Part shown: piece after piece, positions 1-6,150 of the stretch
How positions within the stretch are numbered: the stretch's first letter is position 1
Layout of the letters: every line of letters starts with the position of its first letter
Assembly (NCBI GenBank): GCA_964616825.1
Contig: CAZTSX010000028.1
Span: 1-27,714, forward strand
From: QYOJ01 sp964616825
GTDB lineage: Bacteria; Bacteroidota; Bacteroidia; Bacteroidales; FEN-979
Direction of reading: 5' to 3'
DNA length: 27,714 bases
Notes under the pieces: generated by a model
Seen by the model: the letters and a program-made list of their open reading frames with translations, nothing else
Told to the model about the DNA's origin: nothing
The model's database searches: none
Program-made: the position numbers and the translations under genes

Positions 1-25
1 TCTTGCTGGAGTTCATTAAATTATT

Positions 26-100
26 GGGAGCATAGCTCAGCTGGTTCAGAGCATCTGCCTTACAAGCAGAGGGTCACAGGTTCGAATCCTGTTGCTCCCA
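26..100 (+). tRNA. tRNA-Val (anticodon TAC)
   Basis: A full cloverleaf can be read. The acceptor strands GGGAGCA and TGCTCCC pair, with discriminator A at 100. The D arm contains AGCTGGTTCAGA, the anticodon stem is TCTGC/GCAGA with loop CTTACAA (anticodon TAC at 61-63), and the T arm holds GGTTCGAATCC. CCA is not encoded; the bases that follow are CAAAA. It reads GUA valine codons. A broken second copy of the same tRNA lies about 300 bases downstream, beyond a GIY-YIG gene. Confidence 0.97.
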
Positions 101-110
101 CAAAATTAAG

Positions 111-141
111 CCGTTATTAATATATTGATGACGGTTTTTTT
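111..141 (+). terminator. Weak rho-independent terminator behind tRNA-Val
   Basis: CCGTTAT (111-117) pairs with ATGACGG (128-134), one G-U pair included, around an AT-rich 10-base loop. A run of seven T (135-141) follows. It would end the tRNA transcript. The T run directly abuts the ATG of the next gene, so that gene must rely on read-through or on a promoter inside or ahead of the tRNA. Confidence 0.5.
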
Positions 142-399
142 ATGAAGGTTTTTCATACATATATCATATTCTCCGAAAAATTGAATCGCTATTATACTGG
201 AAGCACCAATAACTTAACAAGGAGATTAGTTGATCACAATCGAGGGAAAACACCTTACACCAGAACTGGAATGCCATGGAAATTAGTGTACGCAGAGAAA
301 TTTCGGGATAAATCCTCAGCTTATCAGCGTGAAATGGAAATAAAGAAAAGAAAGAGTCGAAAATATATTGAGCAACTAATCGCTCAATCTGGTTCATAG
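142..399 (+). CDS. Small GIY-YIG domain nuclease-like protein
   Basis: The 85-residue product is a single GIY-YIG domain like the YhbQ/UPF0213 group of stand-alone nucleases. The two signature strands read YII (about residues 7-9) and YTG (about 18-20). They are followed by a TNNLTRRLVDH helix with the conserved Arg, and by a basic C-terminal helix rich in KRK. Biochemical roles of these small proteins are poorly known; DNA cleavage is inferred from the fold. The ATG at 142 has no Shine-Dalgarno and sits right after the tRNA terminator T run. The last codons (IAQSGS, stop) are read from the D-arm part of a broken tRNA-Val copy, so the protein tail is made from tRNA sequence. This placement between two tRNA copies suggests a mobile or parasitic unit targeting tRNA genes, which is an inference. 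Confidence 0.83.
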   Translation: MKVFHTYIIFSEKLNRYYTGSTNNLTRRLVDHNRGKTPYTRTGMPWKLVYAEKFRDKSSAYQREMEIKKRKSRKYIEQLIAQSGS

Positions 400-401
400 C
401 A

Positions 402-420
402 TCCCGACTGACAGTCGGGA
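402..420. repeat. Perfect palindrome in the tRNA relic
   Basis: TCCCGACTG and CAGTCGGGA are exact reverse complements around a single central A at 411. The element takes the place of the anticodon arm of the relic and is longer than the arm it replaces. It can form a 9-bp hairpin or cruciform. The middle happens to read CTGACAG, a possible 7-base loop with a GAC valine anticodon, but the remaining tRNA is not functional. Confidence 0.7.
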
Positions 421-436
421 GGGTCACAGGTTTGAA

Positions 437-466
437 CCGAAGCTCATGAGGACGAAGTCCGAGTAA
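437..466. repeat. 30-base hairpin insertion in the relic T loop
   Basis: Between TTTGAA and TCCTGTTGCTCCCA of the relic lie 30 extra bases compared with the intact tRNA-Val. The insert contains GGAC-GAA-GTCC (450-460), flanked by CTC and GAG that can extend the stem across a bulge. It looks like a small palindromic element inserted into, or copied into, the tRNA copy. Confidence 0.65.
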
Positions 467-491
467 TCCTGTTGCTCCCACAAACAAAGAC

Positions 492-528
492 AAGGGTTTT
501 GAACACATCTAGTTCGAAATCCTTTTTT
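492..528 (+). terminator. Strong rho-independent terminator
   Basis: AAGGGTTTTGAAC (492-504) pairs with GTTCGAAATCCTT (512-524), 13 pairs including two G-U, around loop ACATCTA. The T run extends to 528. It is probably the original terminator of the tRNA-Val unit, now behind the broken copy. Confidence 0.8.
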
Positions 529-584
529 CATTTGCACAAAATTTGCATTTTTTCCTTCTTTTTATCGGGATTTGGACGCTCATA

Positions 585-693
585 GGGGGTGGCTCCGTAA
601 AACGGCTTTTCCCTGTGCAATGCCCCCAGGTGTATGGTGTATTAACTGGTCTTGGCTCTCGAAGGGAAGCCATGACCTGAAAATGGAGCACCC
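585..693 (+). ncRNA. Possible structured RNA, family unknown
   Basis: No convincing protein is encoded here, but complementary segments are nested. An outer helix is formed by GGGTGgCTCC (587-596) with GGAGCACCC (685-693), 9 pairs and one bulge. An inner hairpin is formed by GGTCTTGGCT (648-657) with AGCCATGACC (668-677), 10 positions with one T-T mismatch, around a loop containing CGAAGGGA. A TTTG at 542-545 lies at a promoter-like distance from the putative 5' end, but no good -7 box is seen. The long hairpin shape and the GAAGGGAAGCC string recall small bacterial SRP RNA, yet the diagnostic motif pair GGTCAGG and AGCAGCC is absent. Orientation is a guess. Confidence 0.3.
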
Positions 694-711
694 AATATAT
701 ATAATTATTTA

Positions 712-719
712 TATATTTG
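712..719 (+). promoter_or_regulatory. Bacteroidota -7 box (TATATTTG)
   Basis: TATATTTG matches the Bacteroidota TAnnTTTG -7 consensus and lies 38 bases ahead of the GTG start of the ArsR-type gene. No clear -33 TTTG is found at the usual spacing. Confidence 0.4.
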
Positions 720-757
720 CGCCAGCTTTCAACTGTTAATCATTAAATCAAAAAAAC

Positions 758-1045
758 GTGTTAGAACTTGAAAAAATCGAGATGGGTGCAACCATGCTCA
801 GGGCTATGGCGCATCCGATGAGAATTGCTATTATTGAACTGCTTACCGCAAACAAAAGGCTCTCTGTTACCGAAATATACGAGAATCTCAACATCGTACA
901 ACCTGCTGCCTCTCATCACCTGAATATCCTGAGGAACAAAGGGATTCTTGAATCAAAGAGAGAAGGCAAGCAGATTTTTTATTCGTTGAAACATGAGAAG
1001 CTAAAGGAGATCATCAATTCACTGGATCGCTGCTTGGAGATGTAA
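758..1045 (+). CDS. ArsR-family winged-helix transcriptional regulator
   Basis: The 95-residue protein has the winged-helix fold of ArsR/SmtB regulators. A dimer helix (AMAHPMRIAIIELL) is followed by the recognition helix region VTEIYENLNIVQPAASHHLNIL and a wing (ILESKREGKQIFYSL). The typical metal-site CVC of arsenic or cadmium sensors is missing, so the ligand cannot be predicted. Translation likely starts with the GTG at 758; an in-frame ATG at 782 is an alternative that would still keep the HTH. It stands alone, with a tRNA unit upstream and an opposite-strand radical-SAM gene downstream, so its target is not evident. A TATATTTG box lies upstream. Confidence 0.88.
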   Translation: MLELEKIEMGATMLRAMAHPMRIAIIELLTANKRLSVTEIYENLNIVQPAASHHLNILRNKGILESKREGKQIFYSLKHEKLKEIINSLDRCLEM

Positions 1046-1342
1046 GCCAGGCAGTTTATAGCTTCCACTCTTCCTCTTTGGACTTCTCCTTCTGCTTATC
1101 TTGGAAACTATTCCAACACCCCTTCCCTGATTTAAGACTGTTTAATCAGAAGTAGGGATAATGGTTCATCGCATGGAGATCGTGTGTCAAATTGCATAGG
1201 AGGTCCAAAAAAAAAGCCCTGTGGTAACGATTGACATATCAAACAGGGCAATGTCAGCAAATTTAGAAAAACGATTGTGGAGCTTAATATGGAGAAATTT
1301 GGATAGGTTGAGAAAGAGCGGGTAATTTTGGCATTTTTTCTT
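1046..1342. other. Non-coding spacer between convergent genes
   Basis: No credible coding frame is seen. It holds a minus-strand terminator (1207-1249) and a weak inverted repeat CTGATT/AATCAG near 1127-1150. Otherwise nothing is recognised. Confidence 0.6.
1207..1249 (-). terminator. Terminator of the radical-SAM gene
   Basis: On the minus strand GCCCTGT (1249-1243) pairs with ACAGGGC (1222-1216) and is followed by nine T (1215-1207). It lies about 95 bases beyond the stop of the radical-SAM gene. Confidence 0.7.
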
Positions 1343-2734
1343 TCATAACTTCTTTACACAGTCGTCCCTATTGCCCAGGTAACGCTTGAAGGCCGCGTAT
1401 GTTTTACAACTCAGCTGAGAATTTTTCCTGTATGAGAGATTGCCCACCAGACTCATCAGCGGCTGGCGACGACCCAGAACGTTGCTCCAAACCCGGCGTA
1501 GGATGCGCGGCATAGAATAGAAAGTCAAGTCGCAGGAGAGCATCTCGTCAATGATACCATCCAGAGACAGATGCTTATACCGGGCAACCGGGAAGGTTAG
1601 CGTGTAGTATTTCCAGTCTTCCGGGAATTTATCGAGAACGATCCGGCCCTCTGCTTTCATCTGGTCCCACAGGCGCGTACCGGGCAAGGGCGTCAGAAAC
1701 AACGCGTTGAGATGGTCCACGCCGTACTGGCTGGCTGCCTCGGCGACACGTTTTCCAATGCCCGGTTCATCTATGTCCAAACCGATGATAAAGGAACTCA
1801 CGACCAGGATTCTGTGCCGTTGGATGCGCCGCACAGAGGCCCGAAAGTCCCGGTCCTTCAGAAAATTGAACTTCTTGCTGATTTCCCGAAGCCCCTTCGG
1901 CGTCGGTGACTCGAAGCCGATGAAGACGCCCCGGCATCCCGCCTTCGCGGCTAACGCAAGGAGTTCCTCGTCATCGGCGAAGTTGATTGTGGTTTGGGCG
2001 AACCATTCTTTTTTCAGTTTCGCCTGTACCATGGCTCGAAACAGGTCTTTGGCGTGTGCGATATGTTCAGGACGCGTGCCCACAAGGTTGTCGTCCACCA
2101 CCAGAACGCGTTTCTCGCGGATCAGCCTAAATTCCCGAACGACGTCCCCAATTGATCGCATCCGGTAATGGACCCCATTGAACGCTGTCACACTACAGAA
2201 GATACAGTTCAAGGGACAGCCTCGTGTGGTCTGAATGGCTCCGAAGGCATATCCTGTATCCAACAAATCATGACGAGCAGGTGGGATATCGCTTATCTCG
2301 GCGAGTCCTCCGTAATACCGGCGTTTCAGGCAGCCGTGCTGAGCGTCCTCCAGCACCTGAGACCAGATGCTCTCGCCTTCTCCCGTGACAACCGAGTCCA
2401 CACGCTCCATGACTTCGTTCTGGCACATGGTTGCGTGAATGCCACCCATGACGACGGGCACGCTCAGAAGCCGGAAATAAGCGGCCACTTCATAGGCCCT
2501 GTTTGCCTGCGAGGTGAAAGCAGTGATGCCCACCAGGTCCGGCAGAGGCATCGACGGATAGTCCGGCACACCGAGGTTTTCGTCAATGATCGAGATTTCC
2601 CACTCCAATGGGGTCAAGCCCGCAAGAACCATGAGGCTGAGCGGTTTCCACACCCGGTAGCGGTTCCAGCGGCTTTCCCTGACTCTGACGATGCTGACGA
2701 GAGGGTTGGAAGGATTGATCAGATATAGTCGCAT
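1343..2734 (-). CDS. B12-binding radical SAM protein
   Basis: The 463-residue protein has an N-terminal cobalamin-binding-like Rossmann domain (about 1-135, with IIDENLG and VMGGIHAT). A radical SAM core follows, with the cluster motif CPLNCIFC (C173, C177, C180) and the downstream strand VFIGFESP. The C-terminal part resembles the domain common behind such enzymes (DUF4070-like). Members transfer methyl groups or rearrange carbon skeletons of lipids, cofactors or natural products; the substrate here is unknown. DxHxxG, the base-off B12 ligand motif, is not seen; the corresponding segment reads DENLG. The gene is clearly richer in G+C and in GC-ending codons than its AT-rich neighbours and stands alone with its own terminator. 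Both points suggest horizontal acquisition. Confidence 0.88.
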   Translation of the reverse strand: MRLYLINPSNPLVSIVRVRESRWNRYRVWKPLSLMVLAGLTPLEWEISIIDENLGVPDYPSMPLPDLVGITAFTSQANRAYEVAAYFRLLSVPVVMGGIHATMCQNEVMERVDSVVTGEGESIWSQVLEDAQHGCLKRRYYGGLAEISDIPPARHDLLDTGYAFGAIQTTRGCPLNCIFCSVTAFNGVHYRMRSIGDVVREFRLIREKRVLVVDDNLVGTRPEHIAHAKDLFRAMVQAKLKKEWFAQTTINFADDEELLALAAKAGCRGVFIGFESPTPKGLREISKKFNFLKDRDFRASVRRIQRHRILVVSSFIIGLDIDEPGIGKRVAEAASQYGVDHLNALFLTPLPGTRLWDQMKAEGRIVLDKFPEDWKYYTLTFPVARYKHLSLDGIIDEMLSCDLTFYSMPRILRRVWSNVLGRRQPLMSLVGNLSYRKNSQLSCKTYAAFKRYLGNRDDCVKKL

Positions 2735-2935
2735 AGCTTATATTCGCTCATAGCTGGGGATTTGTTTTTTTCCTGCTTTTGGTCACTGTTGTTTTTGAGC
2801 ATGGATTCTTGGAATTCCTTTCCAATCCGGTTAGAAGGCAGGAATTAATGGATGCTATTAAAAGGATTATTCAGGATTGATGAAAGGCAACCTAATGCCA
2901 TGGCTTGAATGGGTACCAAAAGGTTCTTAAATGTA

Positions 2936-3160
2936 TTATGGTTTTATAAAGCCCCGGTATTTATATCTTAAAATAGTTTCCTGCTCCTTCGATTTATCTG
3001 AAATAAATATGATTGTCTTCCCACCATCAAGAACAACGGGAAATTTATCTTTGGTTGATCCAACCTCAAGTTGCTCTTTGGGAATAACTCTCTTGGAATT
3101 CATTAGAATGCGCCTCTTATCAAATTTATCGCCCTTCATCTCGTGGTGGTTTATTTGCAA
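2936..3160 (-). CDS. Small hypothetical protein
   Basis: This is a 74-codon minus-strand frame with a soluble, charged composition and the strand-like stretch FPVVLDGGKTIIFISDKSKE. The overlapping plus-strand frame is less protein-like. The start is uncertain. The ATG at 3160, 3139 or 3103 could be used; the last has AAGAGG about nine bases ahead. No function is recognised. It lies alone in an AT-rich gap between the radical-SAM gene and the dehydrogenase-like gene. Confidence 0.4.
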   Translation of the reverse strand: MQINHHEMKGDKFDKRRILMNSKRVIPKEQLEVGSTKDKFPVVLDGGKTIIFISDKSKEQETILRYKYRGFIKP

Positions 3161-3441
3161 GATACCTTTTATTTGCGAACAATTGCAGGATTTTAATAAA
3201 AAATTGGGTGGGAGAAATAACGAAATAGATTTAGAGACTGTTTAAAATTCATTCAGAAATTCGATTAACCATCAGCCGAATCATGGATAGGTGGATAAAT
3301 ACTTAGAAATAAGTGTCAAATATGTTGTGCTATTTATCACTTATATGTTATGTGTGGGCGTTAACTTAATTTGTTTATATTTGGCTTAGTCAGAGTAAAA
3401 TGTAATTTCAGGGATTAAATAAAGGAGGACGAAAAAACAAT
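3161..3441. other. AT-rich intergenic region with putative promoter
   Basis: No gene is seen. TATATTTG (3376-3383) matches the Bacteroidota -7 consensus and lies about 60 bases ahead of the dehydrogenase-like gene. A strong ribosome binding site follows at 3421-3428. No clear -33 element is found. Confidence 0.4.
3421..3428 (+). promoter_or_regulatory. Shine-Dalgarno AAAGGAGG
   Basis: AAAGGAGG stands 13 bases ahead of the ATG at 3442 and fixes that start. Such a perfect site is uncommon in this window; the only other comparable one precedes rplI. Confidence 0.65.
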
Positions 3442-4584
3442 ATGACACAACTCTTAACTGTCGGCGTGATTGGAAAATCATTAAAAGAAAACGAAAAACG
3501 AGTCGCCATTCATCCGGAACATATAAAACACATTCCACAGAGATTACGACAACAAATCACTTTTGAAGAAGGATATGGATTGAGATTTGGCATGAATGAC
3601 AACACGTTAGCCAAACTGACATCAGGCCGAGTTGCTTCCAGAGAAGAAATCCTGAACGGTTTTGATTGTGTGCTAATGCCCAAACCGTTGGCAATAGATT
3701 TGTCTCAGGTACGAGAAGGTGCAATTGTGTGTGGATGGCTGCATTGTGCACAACAGAAAGACATTACTCAAGTATCAGTTGAAAGAAGATTAACCCTTAT
3801 TGCCTGGGAAGAGATGTTTACATGGAGCCGAACAGGCAATAAAAACATGCATGTTTTTTATAAAAATAATGAACTTGCAGGCTATGCCAGTGTAAATCAT
3901 GCGATAAGTCTTATCGGAGTTGTCGGGAATTATGGAAAACCACGAAAAGCAGTGGTACTCAGTTTTGGATCGGTGAGTCGGGGGGCAGTATATGCATTGC
4001 AAGGCCAGGGATTTCTGGATATCACGGTCTATACCGGTCGTATAGCAACAGAAGTGAGTGATCAATTACCCGCAATAACATTTAAACAAATGAAGAATGA
4101 CGATTCTGGAAATTTGCTTGCAGTTGAATCTGACGGCAGTACCCGCCCATTTTCAGAAGCATTATCAGATGTGCAACTAATTGTTAATGGAACCCTTCAG
4201 AATATTGACCATCCAAAAATGTTTGTACCTGCACATGATGCATATAAATTGATGAAAGGAACTCTTATTATTGATATAAGCTGTGATGAAGGAATGGGTT
4301 TTTGGTGTGCCAGACCAACATCCTTTGAACACCCAATGTTTGAAATAGCAGGTAAATTTTATTATTCAGTGGATCACAGTCCAAGTTATTATTGGAATTC
4401 TGCCTCATGGGAAATTTCAAAAGCATTACGTCCATTTTTACCCATAGTTATTGGGGGACCAAATAAATGGGAACAGAATAAAACCATTTCAAAAGCAATA
4501 GAAATACGCAATGGAGTAATTCAGAATCCGAAAATTCTTTCATTTCAAAATCGAGAGAAAGAATATCCACACCAATTTCGTTAA
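3442..4584 (+). CDS. Alanine dehydrogenase/PNT-family protein, N5-(carboxyethyl)ornithine synthase-like
   Basis: The 380-residue protein has the N-terminal catalytic domain of the alanine dehydrogenase/transhydrogenase family (GVIGKSLKENEKRVAIHPEHI). A central NAD(P)-binding Rossmann segment follows (AVVLSFGSVSRGAVYALQGQG, about residues 174-194). The ENEKR start and ASVNHAISLIG before the Rossmann fold are most like N5-(carboxyethyl)ornithine synthases, which reductively condense pyruvate with ornithine or lysine side chains. A saccharopine-type or alanine dehydrogenase role cannot be excluded. The start is set by AAAGGAGG. A frameshifted partner gene begins 25 bases after the stop, so this was probably the first gene of a short operon. 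The gene is AT-rich and sits in the decayed accessory zone, consistent with transfer. Confidence 0.7.
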   Translation: MTQLLTVGVIGKSLKENEKRVAIHPEHIKHIPQRLRQQITFEEGYGLRFGMNDNTLAKLTSGRVASREEILNGFDCVLMPKPLAIDLSQVREGAIVCGWLHCAQQKDITQVSVERRLTLIAWEEMFTWSRTGNKNMHVFYKNNELAGYASVNHAISLIGVVGNYGKPRKAVVLSFGSVSRGAVYALQGQGFLDITVYTGRIATEVSDQLPAITFKQMKNDDSGNLLAVESDGSTRPFSEALSDVQLIVNGTLQNIDHPKMFVPAHDAYKLMKGTLIIDISCDEGMGFWCARPTSFEHPMFEIAGKFYYSVDHSPSYYWNSASWEISKALRPFLPIVIGGPNKWEQNKTISKAIEIRNGVIQNPKILSFQNREKEYPHQFR

Positions 4585-4609
4585 TGAAAATTTCAGGGGG
4601 ATCTTGATA

Positions 4610-4799
4610 ATGAACACATATAATAAAGAACTCAACAGACCGGTTCTTTCTTGAAGAACTGAGAGGATTAATCAGCGGCAAAAGAATTGCCTATTTAGAT
4701 GTTGGCTGTGCAGGATCGCATCAGCAATGGTTTTATCAGATATTATTTCGTACCATTTTTCCACCGGTAGTTGTGAGGTGGAAAAACCGGAACTTCTAA
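4610..4799 (+). pseudogene. Frameshifted, truncated partner gene (possible methyltransferase start)
   Basis: An ATG at 4610, with AGGGGG ten bases ahead, opens a frame reading MNTYNKELNRPVLS and then stopping at 4654. The neighbouring frame continues from about 4641 as FFLEELRGLISGKRIAYLD followed by VGCAGSHQQWFYQIL, ending at a TAA at 4797-4799. Joining the two frames by one base gives a plausible protein start. LDVGC.G resembles the SAM-binding loop of FkbM-like methyltransferases, which is a weak guess. The frame loses protein character at the inverted repeat at 4756. It is best read as the decayed second gene behind the dehydrogenase-like gene. Confidence 0.5.
4756..4786. repeat. 10-bp perfect inverted repeat
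   Basis: TTTTTCCACC (4756-4765) and GGTGGAAAAA (4777-4786) are exact reverse complements around an 11-base loop. It lacks a trailing T run on either strand, so it is not a standard terminator. It lies where the partner pseudogene loses its reading frame. Confidence 0.6.
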
Positions 4800-5051
4800 C
4801 CACCTTGCGCCGATTTAATTAGGTCATCGTAAATGTATGATAATAATGTATCTAAACTGGTCTATTCCGATCGGCCCAGGGTGGTCAGCACCGTCGATTT
4901 TTCCATTCAGGACAAGACAGAAGGCAAAAAAGAAAAAACGAACCAAAGACTAAACAAAGACTAATGAAAACTCGAGTGGCCTCCTCAAAGGAGAGACAAG
5001 AGGGGTCATATAAATTTTCTGTATCTTGCAGTGAATATATTGAGATTGAAC
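4800..5051. other. Non-coding spacer with short direct repeats
   Basis: No gene is recognised. It contains a short direct repeat (two copies of AAAGACTAA near 4945-4965) and the small hairpin CTCCT-caa-AGGAG near 4981-4995. A weak promoter-like TATCTTGC precedes the kinase remnant. Confidence 0.4.
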
Positions 5052-5879
5052 ATGAAATCAAGTAACAAAGCTATTATCAACCTCCGGATCCTGCTGGTTT
5101 TTTTAATCCTGGTTATTGCGGTCACGATTGTTACGTTCTTCTGGATACGCTCCAACGAACAGGAAAAAATTACTGAATCTCTCGCTTTCCTGAAAGTTAA
5201 AGACAAGAACCTGGAGATGATGGAGAAGAGCTTCGAGATGCTCTATGAAGCCGATAATGATTTCTGGCTCTATACCCTGACCTACAACAAGCAATATTTT
5301 CATGAATATTCAGATGACATCAATGCACTATTGAGCACTTTGGATTCATTAACAACCAGCCTGACGACTGATTCGGTTGAGATGTTGTATGTGGAAGATG
5401 CCAGTGAAAACATTCTAAAAAAAGAGCACATCTCGGCAAGTTTCATCCACATGAAAAAACTAACCGATTCTCTCCTGAATGTGGCTGTTACGATGGACGA
5501 ACTGGGTTTTGGCCTGTATGCACAGAAACAGCTTCGTATCCAGCAATCCTCCCGGAACCGAATGGAAGCCCAGGAAATGAGGTTGATCCTGACTAACAAA
5601 GCGCTGATGGAGAATCTGAAAGAGATCATGAATGTGCTGAACCAACATGTAGAAAAGAGGAATGAACGGGTTCATCATGATGCTCATGGTACGATTGATA
5701 AGTCGGCCCGTACCCTGAACCTGACCAGTCTGGTCAGCCTGGGGATAGTTCTGATTCTTCTGCTCCTGATCAGTATCACAATCCGCCAGATAATCCGGTA
5801 CCAGAAACATATCCTGGCTGCCCGGCGTAAAGCTGAAGAGGAAGCGGCCGAAAAAAGCAGATACAGCCAGGAACGGTAA
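5052..5879 (+). pseudogene. Sensor part of a hybrid histidine kinase, kinase core deleted
   Basis: The frame starts with an N-terminal membrane segment (NLRILLVFLILVIAVTIVTF). About 190 periplasmic, helical, charged residues follow, then a second membrane segment (SLVSLGIVLILLLLISITI). The tail is a cytoplasmic coiled coil (AARRKAEEEAAEKSRYSQER), which in Bacteroidota hybrid kinases runs directly into the HATPase/HisKA core. Here the frame stops at 5877-5879. In the next frame, from 5872, the middle of a receiver domain begins (NGKEAIALI). The whole H-box, ATPase region and the first half of the receiver are missing. ATG at 5052 is preferred over the GTG at 5031 because it gives a normal signal-anchor start. 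As it stands it cannot autophosphorylate. Confidence 0.75.
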
Positions 5880-6150
5880 AGAAGCTATCGCTCTAATCAG
5901 CAAACATCATTATGATATGGTGGTATCGGATGTGAATATGCCTGAAATGGATGGCATTGAGCTGACAAAGAAAATTCGCCGAAATCCTGATAGTGAAATC
6001 GCGGAGATACCTGTAATAATACTGACAGCAAATATCTTACAGGATGAGGTTGAAAAATTTCAACAAGCTGGCGTAACCGATTACCTGATGAAACCTTTCC
6101 TGATGATTGACCTTTACCAGGTAATCAGGAAACACTTAACCGGAGGTTAA
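5872..6150 (+). pseudogene. C-terminal half of a response-regulator receiver domain
   Basis: This is the remnant of the receiver of the hybrid kinase. It reads NGKEAIALISKHHYDMVVSD, then VNMPEMDG with the phospho-acceptor Asp, then ILTAN and the conserved Lys in YLMKPF. The N-terminal strand and acidic pair (VLVVDDN in intact receivers) are missing. The frame is shifted by one relative to the sensor part. An internal ATG at 5917 is too deep to give a folded domain. The stop at 6148-6150 overlaps the convergent stop of the plug-domain gene. Confidence 0.72.

Larger units (their letters stand above)
379..480 (+). pseudogene. Degenerate tRNA-Val copy, interrupted
   Basis: This stretch aligns with the intact tRNA-Val at 26-100: CTGGTTCA in the D arm, GCATC before the anticodon arm, AGGGTCACAGGTT before the T loop, and TCCTGTTGCTCCCACAAA at the 3' end. 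The 5' acceptor strand is missing. The anticodon arm is replaced by a perfect palindrome (402-420), and 30 bases are inserted in the T loop (437-466). It cannot fold as a normal tRNA. The 3' flank CCCACAAA is also shared with the intact gene, as expected for a duplication spanning the tRNA 3' end. Confidence 0.82.

Noticed and set aside
441..466. Hammerhead-ribozyme-like core (CTCATGAG, hairpin, GAGTAA)
   Set aside because: The invariant CUGAUGA and GAAA core bases are altered (CTC for CTG, GAG for GAA), and no matching helices I and III are seen. The string is better read as a small palindromic insert.
585..693. Firm call of SRP RNA
   Set aside because: The diagnostic GGTCAGG and AGCAGCC motif pair is missing, so only a possible structured RNA is reported.
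2168..2728. Open frame of 186 codons on the plus strand
   Set aside because: It lies opposite the GC-rich radical-SAM gene and has a shadow-like composition rich in His, Arg and Ser with no domain.
2931..3245. Plus-strand frame of 104 codons
   Set aside because: It overlaps the more protein-like minus-strand frame and shows no domain, and its hydrophobic and Ser-rich runs are not organised as membrane helices.
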